Source: Phallusia fumigata
Lineage: Eukaryota; Chordata; Ascidiacea; Phlebobranchia; Ascidiidae
Assembly (NCBI GenBank): GCA_008931825.1
Contig: QXVZ01032128.1
Coordinates: 1-22,594 of the forward strand
Direction: 5' to 3'
DNA length: 22,594 nucleotides
Position numbers and translations under genes: made by a program. The notes below the pieces were generated by a model. It saw nothing but the letters and a program-made list of their open reading frames with translations, ran no database searches and was not told the DNA's origin. Shown one piece after another: positions 10,072 to 17,776 of this stretch. Every line of letters starts with the position of its first letter. Positions within the stretch are counted from its first letter, which is position 1.

Positions 10072-10231
10072 TGCGTGGTAGCAAGAATCCCGGTCTGAGC
10101 TACACGGAGGGCGTCATTTCCTGACGCTCTCTGCTGCAGAGCGTTGTAAATTGGTTGAGCAAAAGCAAGAGGGCTTTTGCGATTTCGATACGTCATTGGG
10201 TTTTACGCTAGTGGATGTAGATACAACGAAC
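10072..10231 (+). other. Putative noncoding leader exon with two hairpins
   Basis: The segment starts about 30 bases after the TATA box and ends at ACGAACAG followed by GTGAGG, a good donor. It contains only one ATG, at once followed by TAG (near 10217), so it is not coding. Two stems are strong: 10105-10116 with 10122-10133 (12 pairs including two G-T, 5-base loop) and 10159-10166 with 10173-10180 (GCAAAAGC/GCTTTTGC, 8 perfect pairs, 6-base loop). It could be a 5' UTR exon or the start of a noncoding RNA. It does not resemble U1-U7, 7SK or a spliced-leader RNA as I know them. Confidence 0.35.
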
Positions 10232-10682
10232 AGGTGAGGTTCCATATACTCAACATTACCACACTTTTTGAAAGTTGCAAGCCTATTTTTTTACACTGAG
10301 CGCTTGGACACTTGAGTCTGAAGTATTCAACCGGCAATAAAAAGAAATTGGCAAGGCCACGAACCCTTATTAACGCAGTAAAAACTGAGCCACTTGGCTT
10401 ACTTTCGTAAATAACTTGCCTTTTTAAAGTATATTGATGACATTATTAGTACACGTTTAACCCACTTTACATTTATATTACATTTGGGAATCTGCTACTG
10501 GGAAACGGCCATAACTTTGTAACACCTTCTCAAATTTAGGGTTAATTATGGAGATAGCGGAAATTAAAGCGACGATTAATCGTATCAATGATAACTGCCA
10601 ATCGAACCAATGTAAGGTAGCAGCAGCAATTATGCAAACTCGGCAATTTCGTTCCAAAATTTAACACACTACAAGGATATGA
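10232..10682. other. Putative first intron downstream of the leader-like exon
   Basis: AT-rich sequence beginning with GTGAGG. No open frame, hairpin or repeat end is visible. If the coding-like patch at 10752-10792 is real, this would be the intron between it and the leader. Confidence 0.3.
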
Positions 10683-11054
10683 CGCACGGTACTATTACGT
10701 AAACCAGACAATTCTGATTTTTTATTGGTTCGAATAAAATCGCGTGCTAAGAAGCCCAACGAGGGCTCCAAAAAGATCACCAACTACGAGTGGTATGTGG
10801 CCAAGTATATGCAAAACTGCAAATGCATTCTATTGCAAAATTTCCATATTTTCGGTTACGTGACCAACCTTGCAAGTAGCATGGCTTCCTCAAGAGCAAG
10901 GTTAGTGCAGGGAGTTTCCCAACACACGCCGCTGCGCACATGGCGCCACCTAATGGCGGTCAAAGTTGAGTGGGAAAGTTTGCAAGTTGGCCAGGAAACG
11001 CCAAAAGCGCCGGGTAAACACCCCGGTAGGGTGCAAAGGGACTTGCGACAATGA
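10683..11054 (+). CDS. Uncertain open frame with a coding-like core (possible microexon 10752-10792)
   Basis: A 123-codon frame is open from 10683 to a stop at 11054. Only the core looks coding: at 10752-10792 nearly all codons end in G or C (AAG CCC AAC GAG GGC TCC ... ATC ACC AAC TAC GAG), unlike the AT-rich surroundings. The core is preceded by GTGCTAAG and followed by GTATGT, which would make a 41-base exon encoding about KPNEGSKKITNYE. The acceptor lacks a nearby pyrimidine tract. The rest of the frame (QGVSQHTPLRTWRH and onward) overlaps repeat-like DNA and has no recognisable domain. It may be part of the unit starting at 10072. Confidence 0.25.
   Translation, partial: RTVLLRKPDNSDFLLVRIKSRAKKPNEGSKKITNYEWYVAKYMQNCKCILLQNFHIFGYVTNLASSMASSRARLVQGVSQHTPLRTWRHLMAVKVEWESLQVGQETPKAPGKHPGRVQRDLRQ
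10942..10956 (-). promoter_or_regulatory. CTCF-like motif GGCGCCACCTAATGG
   Basis: The 15 bases match 14 of 15 positions of the reverse CTCF core consensus RSYGCCMYCTRSTGG as I remember it. A weaker match (13 of 15) is at 16874-16888. Whether this species has a CTCF with the same specificity is unknown to me, and the same string could be part of a repeat. Confidence 0.2.
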
Positions 11055-11654
11055 AAAGCGGCAATTGATAACAAGTTCGCGTCTATTTATAGTGCGTTAC
11101 ACAATGCGTTCGTGCCAGGTATGGCGATTGCACAAATGTTCGTACGTGTTGACATTAGGGTGAATGTGAACTTTCTATGTTCCGCTTCTGGGGTGAGACC
11201 TTTCTAAAATAGACCAACAACAAACAGCTTCTGTTTTATCATTGGTGACTGATAACTAGTATACAGGCGGATGCATATTACTTTTTGAAGGGGGCCGTAA
11301 CACTTTGATAGTATAGTGATATTTACCGAAATGGAACAGAACTACATTTTGCACTGTGTACTGCCAACAAAATGGTGATATTCAAAGTAAAATGCTTGTG
11401 CTTTTTAGTGTTTTTTTCGCATTAAAACTAAAAAGACACATAGATACAATACCGAAGTAAAAATATTTCGAGTACTGAGTATTCCGACATGCAGATAAAA
11501 CATTAATGCAAGTATTAACTTTGATCTTAATCGCAAAATGTGCACAACATTCGCACTGATGTTAACAGCGATTGTTTAAACGTCGGCAATAACGTGTTTT
11601 CACTTCAGTACAAGTGCCTATGCAGGCAGATATATTTGCGACAAAACTGCTCAG
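11055..11654. other. Gene-free stretch
   Basis: Nothing coding or structural is supported on either strand. It is AT-rich with scattered short open frames. It lies between the uncertain frame ending at 11054 and the SINE/hAT composite starting at about 11655. Confidence 0.4.
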
Positions 11655-11900
11655 GGACTGGATGCGAACCCACGGTTAGTGGTGCCCAACCGGAGAGGAA
11701 TTAAATTAGAAGAGGAGGAATTTTAACTTAATAGGGAAGTTGTTTATGATAAGTGTAGTATTTCTTTTAGGTAGATCCAGACCATTTAATATTACTTTAC
11801 ATTACTTCCTCTCTAGTACGGAAGGCATAAACAGTTCTAAATACATCAAAACAGGTTGGGAACCACTGGGATAGGCGCTCTAATATCTGAGCTACACACA
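11655..11900 (-). repeat. tRNA-derived SINE head, minus strand, split by a hAT-like insertion
   Basis: On the minus strand, 11897-11869 reads GTGTAGCTCAGATATTAGAGCGCC: an A box whose D-stem pairs GCTC with GAGC. The B box GTGGGTTCGCATCC lies at 11673-11660. In a tRNA head these should be about 45 bases apart. Here an extra 192 bases (11677-11868) with hAT-type ends separate them, inserted about where the anticodon loop would be. Removing the insert restores tRNA-like spacing. This is a SINE head interrupted after it was integrated. Confidence 0.5.
11677..11868. mobile_element. hAT-like element, 192 bp, nested in a SINE head
   Basis: The left end TAGTGGTGCCCAACC (11677-11691) and the reverse complement of the right end, CAGTGGTTCCCAACC (11868-11854), match at 13 of 15 positions and carry the hAT-type CAGTGGTTCCCAA signature. 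The element is too short for a transposase. The flanking octamers (CCCACGGT and GGATAGGC) do not match, so either the target duplication has decayed or an end is misplaced. Its position between the two halves of a tRNA-like head supports insertion independently. Confidence 0.55.
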
Positions 11901-12181
11901 AACGTAGACTATGCGAGCCAAAAGTAACTTCAGTTTGCTTTGCGCGTTGTGATTTGTTCGCACGTATTATGTGACAGTATGACGTCTAGAAGCTCTGTTC
12001 AAAACGAGTCTTCCGCCATCTGCTGTCTTGCGAGTCAAAAATACAACGCACAAGTGACGTTACTATTATTTCTGATGCCTGTGTAATACTTTGTTGCATC
12101 GCGACAGGCTTTGCGCAAAGGTCGGAATTCTTTAGATGTCAGATTGTTCCTTCGGAAGAATTAAGGACTTTAAAGCAGCGT

Positions 12182-12408
12182 TTAAAACGCATAAAAGTCA
12201 TCAACAAAATGCACAAAACTCGTCAGGAACCCGCTTAAAATGTTGCGTGACAAGGAGTTGACGATGCTGGAAATTCCCTTTAAAACTGGACGAAAGGAAA
12301 TGTCGCTCCATATCGCCAAAAGCCTTGCAAGTATCTCCTCAACAATGACTATGTTTTGAGCGTAAGCGGTAAAATCAATGGAATTCCAGCACATTTGCAA
12401 TATGAGAG
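12182..12408 (-). CDS. Candidate terminal exon of an unrecognised helical protein
   Basis: Minus strand. A GCCGCATAG acceptor (AG at 12410-12409) with a long T-rich tract opens 74 codons to TAA. The peptide is rich in Ile, Leu, Val and Phe, with likely amphipathic helices (VEEILARLLAIW, KGISSIVNSLSRNIL) and ends HFVDDFYAF. It joins in phase to the segment ending at 12502 across a 93-base intron (12501-12409) that begins GTAAGT. Together they give about 110 residues. The opposite strand also has shorter open frames here, so coding status is unproved. I recognise no family. Confidence 0.32.
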
Positions 12409-12501
12409 CTATGCGGCAAACCCAATAAAGCAGAATCATGAAACAAACAACAAAATGGTAAAATCTGGAACATTTTTACATTAACTGTCGACGCTACTTA
12501 C

Positions 12502-12611
12502 AGATAATGACCCAATTTCTTTTGTTGCATACAAACTTATTCAGCCAGTTTCTACAGTTATCTCCAACAGTCAACAACACATTGCAAATAAATTGCCCAT
12601 TTAATGCGTTT
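12502..12611 (-). CDS. Candidate upstream exon paired with 12182-12408
   Basis: Minus strand. About 36 codons end ATT-ATC-T at a strong GTAAGT donor; the split codon is completed by CT of the downstream exon to give Ser. The peptide includes NVLLTVGDNCRNWLNK and three cysteines in all. The upstream boundary is uncertain: an AATAAG acceptor at 12612 is the nearest option, and the frame closes at TGA just beyond. The donor is also the mirror image of a CTTACAG acceptor for a plus-strand frame (from 12504) that reads open for about 33 codons, so the strand is not certain. Confidence 0.28.
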
Positions 12612-13320
12612 CTTATTCAATTAAAAGCTTACATCCAAAGCTCAACAACAAGGCGTCCTCTTGTTTGGCGCAAAAACAGCGAGGCATTTAGTCGTGGGTT
12701 GGTAATTACAGCTAAATCAGAGCTGAGATTAGCAGTTGTCCGAGAGTGATTATAAGCGTTGAGGAAATTCCACTCGCATTACATGAACAGATTCGTGGAA
12801 AGTCAACGTGATTGAAATTCCTTACTTAGCGCCGACATTTTTTTGTGAAACTGAAACAGAATGACGAAATAGAAATAAAACTAGAGAGGTGGCGTTCTTG
12901 CTATTGCCATTGCACATACATTTCTTAAATACATTCCATGGACTCTATTTTCGTTTATTACGATGGACATATATTCGATACTCGCATTACACTGAGTCAC
13001 CAGTTTTCTCGGCAGTTTATAACATAATTTTTTTCTGCAGGCATAAACGTATGGGTCTCCACAGATGTGCAATCGCTAACTGGTAGTGTTGATAAAAGGG
13101 TGCAAGATTCGATGGAACATAACCTGCCGATAAAAATTACCTGGCACATCAATTCATTACTATCAGGTTTTAAACCATGGCCATTAACAGTAGAAAGCTT
13201 TCCATTATAACGAGACAGTATCAAACTGCCGGCATATTAAAGTTTTGCACATAATTGTGAATTATTTGATAAGCAGAAAGTGTGCCGTTATTTTTTCAGG
13301 GACGAAGTTTAATGCGAACA
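12612..13320. other. Gene-free stretch with overlapping short open frames
   Basis: Frames of 60-80 codons occur on both strands between 12881 and 13224, but none has splice context, domain character or consistent codon use. I see no repeat ends before the SINE head at about 13330. Confidence 0.35.
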
Positions 13321-13329
13321 ACTGAGAAC

Positions 13330-13378
13330 GTGACCAGAATATACAGAAGTTGTGGGTTCGATTCCCGCCACAGTTAGC
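13330..13378 (+). repeat. tRNA-derived SINE head, B-box arm
   Basis: A perfect T-arm occupies 13352-13368: GTGGG, loop TTCGATT, CCCGC, with one G-T wobble. This is the RNA polymerase III B box of a tRNA-like head in plus orientation. The A box upstream is degraded. The sequence immediately after it, duplicated across the n at 13773, may be the SINE body. The minus-strand translation across the arm gives the GGNRTHN-type peptide that is a familiar false protein from tRNA-like repeats. Confidence 0.5.
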
Positions 13379-13379
13379 C

Positions 13380-14156
13380 ACTTTTTGCATCCAAAGGTCA
13401 AGGTAAATTTTGAACAGAAAAACATATATGTGGAACTTGTTTTGGTCATATTTAAATTGGGGAACAAAGGAGGTGAAATTTGCATTGTTTTGTGTGGCCA
13501 AGAACTGAGATTGTCTGAAGTTAAAAGTATCTAAATGAGATACGGAAAACAAATGGTCGTAAAGTTGTTTGGTGTCAAAAATTGATAAGCAACACACTTC
13601 TTAATTGCTTTTGCTCATAAAAAGTCCAAAGCTGAGACGCCTGTATTGCACATTTTCAAGTTTAATGACGCAGTTTTAATTTTATAAATCGTTTTTTTTT
13701 AAGGTTGTGACTTAGCAAAACTGGAAATGTTGAAAAGGAATTTAAATAGACGACTCGAAATTTAAAGAATCTNACTTTTTGCATCCAAAGGTCAAGGTAA
13801 ATTTTGAATAGAAAAAACATATATGTGGAACTTGTTTTGGTCATATTTAAATTGGGGAACAAAGGAGGTGAAATTTGCATTGTTTTGTGTGGCCAAGAAC
13901 TGGGATTGTCTGAAGTTAAAAGTATCTAAATGAGATACGGAAAACAAATGGTCGTAAAGTTGTTTGGTGTCAAAAATTGATAAGCAACACTTCTTCGTAA
14001 TTTGCTCATAAAAAGTCCAAAGCCGAGACGTCTGCATTGCACATTTTCAAGTTTAATGACGCAGTTTTAATTTTATAAATAGTTTTTTAACGTTGTGACT
14101 TAGGAAAACAGGAAATGTTGAAAAGCAAATTTCCTTGACTTAAATTTGAAGAATCT
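13380..14156. repeat. Diverged direct duplication of about 390 bp across an n (probable allelic copies)
   Basis: 13380-13772 and 13774-14156 are the same sequence with scattered substitutions (for example GAACTGAGATT versus GAACTGGGATT) and small indels (TTCTTAATTGCTTTTGC versus TTCTTCGTAATTTGC), with divergence rising toward the end. They meet at the single n at 13773. Two haplotype contigs placed end to end explains this best. A genuine tandem duplication is less likely given the same pattern at four other n positions. The minus-strand open frames across both copies are therefore one frame seen twice and have no coding support. Confidence 0.72.
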
Positions 14157-15035
14157 TAACCACGTGACAGACAAAAAAACAGTTTTCATCCAAACTTTGG
14201 AAATCAGAAAGACGTCGCCACTGTTCTGGCGCATAAAAATTAACACATGTGGTCCCCCATTCATCACTCAAAGCGGCTACGTGATCAGCAGAGGGTCGAA
14301 AGACGGACAAAATTCACCGTGGCGCATTTTGCCCAGCCCTGATTTAAATAGTAAATCACAGCAACAATGAGTTCTTTGAACAAACAGACAAAAACCATCG
14401 CTGTTAAGCCAAGACTTGGGCGTTACCCGCAGTTCACGGGGTCGTTGCAAACCTAAAAGAATCAAAACCCGGCCACGCATATGCGCAAAGATGCAAATTG
14501 CCGAAACTGGGCCACAATGTAATCCTGACTCCGTAAACTTCCGCAGCCGAACGAGACACTAGCGCGATAAACAATCCTATGCGGCAAAGTCCCGGTGCCT
14601 CTCTCGCTAAATTTAGAGTCTCTTTTTCCGTTTTGATGTGGCGGCGAGGTGACCGAAGCGATTATTTACCTGCAAGACGTTTGCTAAATGAAACCGCGCA
14701 CCACAAATAGAAAAATCGTGTCAGCGACAACCTTTATATACACGCTAAACAACGTAAGCCGCGCGTGTTTTCCTGTTCCTGTAGATCAACGTGTAAACAT
14801 GGCAACTAATCATTTAGAAGCAAAAAACCAGCAGTTGTGACAATGCGTTGCAAACTTTGTTGTTAATGAAAAAAAAAAAGAATTTGCGTCTGAAACCCAC
14901 CTTTATATCTGCAATTACCAAGAAGAGGATGTAAAAATTTTGGATTTGGCGCCCATGAAGTAGCATTTTCTCGTACTCAACATTAAAAAATGTTCGTGTC
15001 TTTAAAAGAACGCAATACGTGTCATAAATATGACT
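14157..15035. other. Gene-free stretch with one hAT-like right end
   Basis: At 14328-14342 the sequence CATTTTGCCCAGCCCTG followed by ATTTAAAT looks like the right end of a hAT element of the CAGGGCTGGGCAAA type with a possible 8-bp target copy. I could not find the matching left end. The plus-strand frame 14146-14370 overlaps this and is not convincing. A run of A residues lies near 14869. Nothing else is supported. Confidence 0.3.
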
Positions 15036-15228
15036 TTATCAGACCTGTGGCTTTAATATTCAAATGCAGACTCAATCAAGTCTTCGGTCTAACACAAAGC
15101 AAATTTTGTACCAGCGAAGTCACCAGCTTTCNTTATCAGACCTGTGGCTTTAATATTCAAATGCAGACTCAATCAAGTCTTCGGTCTAACACAAAGCAAA
15201 TTTTGTACCAGCGAAGTCACCAGCTTTC
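15036..15228. repeat. Exact 96-bp duplication across a single n (assembly junction)
   Basis: 15036-15131 and 15133-15228 are identical, joined by the n at 15132. An unmerged contig overlap is the likely cause. The 96-codon plus-strand frame through the junction, which repeats the same peptide in a shifted frame, is an artefact. Confidence 0.85.
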
Positions 15229-15608
15229 TCAAATTGTTCCACCAGTAACCCCTGACCAAAGTTCACACCAGCAGAATTAATTACCACAAGAGACATGCAT
15301 TACGCAGTTGCGACGAAAATATACACAGGTTGCTACACATCATGACCTGACCAAACTGGTCTTTCAAAGCGACTTGGTCGTTGCACGTTATGTTATGGGT
15401 TACTCTAGCATGCGACGATCGCTTAATATACCATACAGCAGGGTTTTTAACCACGTGTGTACCAGGTAAACCAGCTGTAATTAACAATAATTTATGAAAA
15501 AAGTGCTGTGTTAATAAAGCAAATAATTTATTTTCACGTATAGACCCAAACTTCGTATTAAACGTTTTGCGTACTTGTATTTAATGAACTGATTTGAAAG
15601 TCCTTCTG
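15229..15608. other. Stretch without a supported gene
   Basis: A minus-strand frame (15487-15281) follows a TTAATTACAG acceptor and reads open for 67 codons to TAA, but it has no donor, no domain and a repeat-like feel. I leave it uncalled. The remainder is AT-rich. Confidence 0.3.
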
Positions 15609-15837
15609 GTGTTGTTACAAGATAGCTTCATTTAAAAATTAACCTGACTTAAAAATTTGGTGCACCACAAAGGTATTTAAAGGGCCAAAGCTTAGGAACC
15701 ACTGTTGTATAGCAACTACCCCNGTGTTGTTACAAGATAGCTTCATTTAAAAATTAACCTGACTTAAAAATTTGGTGCACCACAAAGGTATTTAAAGGGC
15801 CAAAGCTTAGGAACCACTGTTGTATAGCAACTACCCC
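15609..15837. repeat. Exact 114-bp duplication across a single n, containing a hAT-like right end
   Basis: 15609-15722 and 15724-15837 are identical around the n at 15723, an unmerged contig overlap. Each copy contains CTTAGGAACCACTG (ending 15704 and 15819), a hAT-type right terminus (reverse complement CAGTGGTTCCTAAG). No left end with a matching octamer was found upstream. A CAGTGTTCCCC word at 15883 could belong to another element. Confidence 0.8.
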
Positions 15838-15971
15838 CTGCGGGGCACAAGGGGGCAGTTTGAATACTTGTTGCATTTATACCAGTGTTCCCCTTTCAAG
15901 CATAATTTGACGACTAGGTATACGTAAAATATAACCAAAGCCTTTGCAAAAAATTTGTAATTGCAATATAC

Positions 15972-16107
15972 CTAGTTTGAAACTCGGTTAAGTCTAAGTC
16001 TGTTAAGGAACATTGCTCAAGATACGAGGTCTCTTGGAAAATATTGTCTACCGTTTCAAGCGCGTTGTACACTGTTTCCAACTGCCTAAATGCTTTTCTA
16101 CTGTTTA
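15972..16107 (-). CDS. Candidate internal exon encoding a coiled or helical segment
   Basis: Minus strand. A strong acceptor (AGTTGTTTTTTTAACCC...GCAACCAG) opens 44 codons plus split codons, ending ACT-AG at a GTATAT donor. The peptide is polar and helical, with Leu/Val/Phe spaced about every three to four residues (AFRQLETVYNALETVDNIFQ), then an acidic run (CSLTDLDLTEF). Entry is phase 1 and exit phase 2. The frame stays open beyond both boundaries, reaching 91 codons (16189-15914), which slightly weakens the exact boundaries. No partner exon was identified and I recognise no family. Confidence 0.35.
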
Positions 16108-16873
16108 CTGGTTGCAGTTGGGTTAAAAAAACAACTTTGAAAGTACAATTGACTGAAATTGTTTGAGGTGGTAAAAAGTACTGCCGCAAACATGTTTACT
16201 CATTGTCTCTAGTAATGTTCAAACAAACTTATGATCAACCACCAACAAGAAACTGTTTTTTAACAGGATAAAAAAATGTGCCAATTTCTGACACAATAGA
16301 CTTGGCATAAGACAGGGTTTTCTTTCTTCTACCACAAAACGTCTTCCCAACTCTATATCGAAAACCGATAGACCGGTTTGAGTGCAACAATATTGTAACA
16401 AGATCCAGGTTTTCCGCGTATTGTGAAGTGAAATTAAATCCCGCATTTAATAAGCACGGGTTTCGAAAACCGATTGAGATAGGGCAGAACTTTAGAACCA
16501 GAAATTTTGTGTGTGTGGCAAATACAGTGATAAGGGTATAAATCAGAGAATTGTAGTTCATGTCTCAAACAATCAAAAGAAAGTCCAATCTTAGCTGCCA
16601 TGATGCAGTATCACACAGAAAATTTATTTATTTGGAATAGCAAATCAAAAAAACATAATTAATAGTAATAATTGGACTCAGAACGACCTTTGTTGTTTTT
16701 CATTCCAAACATTTTCTGAGCGAAAAAATCGATTTTCAAAAATTCGCAAAATGCTCACATGCTATTTTGGTATGATTATTTTTAAACCACAATTGAAGAT
16801 TGCAGATTTGTGCATCTACACAATTTAGACCTCCACAAAGCCTTAGTCAACAAACCCAGCCCCTAGATGCAAC
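16108..16873. other. Stretch with overlapping minus-strand open frames, none supported
   Basis: Two minus-strand frames (16446-16219, 75 codons; 16561-16235, 108 codons) overlap each other in different phases, so at most one can be real. Neither has a recognisable domain. A 12-base word TCGAAAACCGAT occurs twice, near 16358 and 16463. Otherwise AT-rich. Confidence 0.3.
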
Positions 16874-16904
16874 AGTGGCACCTAGCGGATTGGAAACAAA
16901 TCGC

Positions 16905-16989
16905 GCACCACCACTACGTGGTGCCAATGAGATCATTTAAGAGCGCTGGTGCCTTCATCAGTTTCAACAGTTGTGTTGACGAAGGCCAG
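16905..16989. other. Two adjacent inverted repeats
   Basis: GCACCAC at 16905-16911 pairs perfectly with GTGGTGC at 16918-16924 across a 6-base loop. From 16946 to 16989 a longer imperfect hairpin follows: CTGG/CCAG, CCTTC/GAAGG and AACA/TGTT, closed by GTTG, with bulges. Possible readings are a structured RNA, the inner part of a small inverted-repeat element, or chance. Confidence 0.3.
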
Positions 16990-17248
16990 TCCGGATAATT
17001 GAAATCCTGCGCGCACTGCTTGTTGTCAAGAAGAAATAAAATTTAAAGAAGAAACACAGGAAAAAGCGTTGTGGGCGCGGTAATAAAACTTCATGAAATA
17101 TGTAAAGTAGTTTGGCTCCGGCTGTCCATGTATTATTAATGCTTGGAACGTCGGCGACAAACAATGCAGAGCGTAAGCAGCGTGTTAATTACGTTGGTGA
17201 GCTCATAGAGTTAAATTCCACCAAAGCCTGGTTTCGCTGGAATACCCG
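16990..17248. other. Stretch without a supported gene
   Basis: A 66-codon minus-strand frame (17164-16964) contains a Phe-rich run from a T-rich stretch and overlaps the hairpin region. It has no coding support. Nothing else is visible. Confidence 0.3.
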
Positions 17249-17481
17249 TCGCTGTGATGTAATATGGAAATGCCTTATCGCCACATAAGCTTGTAAAGAT
17301 ACGAGTGAAAATGATTCGTATCTTTCTTAAGCCCCAGACTGCGGCTTAACCAAGGATTTAGTGTNTCGCTGTGATGTAATATGGAAATGCCTTATCGCCA
17401 CATAAGCTTGTAAAGATACGAGTGAAAATGATTCGTATCTTTCTTAAGCCCCAGACTGCGGCTTAACCAAGGATTTAGTGT
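17249..17481. repeat. Exact 116-bp duplication across a single n, each copy with a double hairpin
   Basis: 17249-17364 and 17366-17481 are identical around the n at 17365, an unmerged contig overlap. Within the unit lie two perfect stems in series: AAAGATACGA (17295-17304) with TCGTATCTTT (17316-17325), then TTAAGCC (17327-17333) with GGCTTAA (17343-17349), only one base apart. The second copy repeats them at +117. True genomic copy number is probably one. Confidence 0.8.
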
Positions 17482-17707
17482 GATCCCTAGACGATAGGAG
17501 AAACCTCACTTTAGCGGATGGTTTGAAAAATACCCCACTGCCCTTTTTAAAACTGAAACTCGCAAACTTATTCAAAGCAGGTTTCGAAACCAGCATTATG
17601 CAGTCAACTGTAACGCAAGCATGGAAAGGCTTCGTGAACTGTTTTGTGAGAACTTGAACTTTAGTTGGAATCGTATTTAAAAGTAAATGCTAATGTCTTG
17701 ACCCCGA

Positions 17708-17776
17708 CCTTGTGCGGTTTGTAGAGCGTCAACCTCAGAAGACTGCGGTCGTGGGTTCGAATCCCACCGAGGGCAA
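17708..17776 (+). repeat. tRNA-derived SINE head with perfect T-arm
   Basis: GCGGTTTGTAGAGCG resembles a tRNA D-loop and A-box second half. 17751-17767 forms a perfect T-arm (GTGGG, loop TTCGAAT, CCCAC) containing a consensus B box GGTTCGAATCCC. The 5' half of the acceptor stem is not recognisable and the anticodon arm does not pair well, so this is a SINE head and not a tRNA gene. The minus-strand frame across it gives the VGFEPTT peptide, a known false-protein signature of such arms. Confidence 0.62.

Noticed and set aside
10072-10231. A spliced-leader RNA or spliceosomal snRNA gene.
   Set aside because: No match to the tunicate spliced-leader sequence or to conserved U-snRNA segments as I know them, and no Sm-site-like run.
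13262-14037. Repeated minus-strand frames sharing one peptide.
   Set aside because: They are the two allelic copies around the n at 13773 plus a B-box translation (GGNRTHN).
14990-15280. 96-codon plus-strand frame.
   Set aside because: It crosses the n at 15132 and reads the same DNA twice in two frames.
16219-16561. Two long minus-strand frames (75 and 108 codons).
   Set aside because: They overlap in different phases and neither has a domain or clear splice pair.
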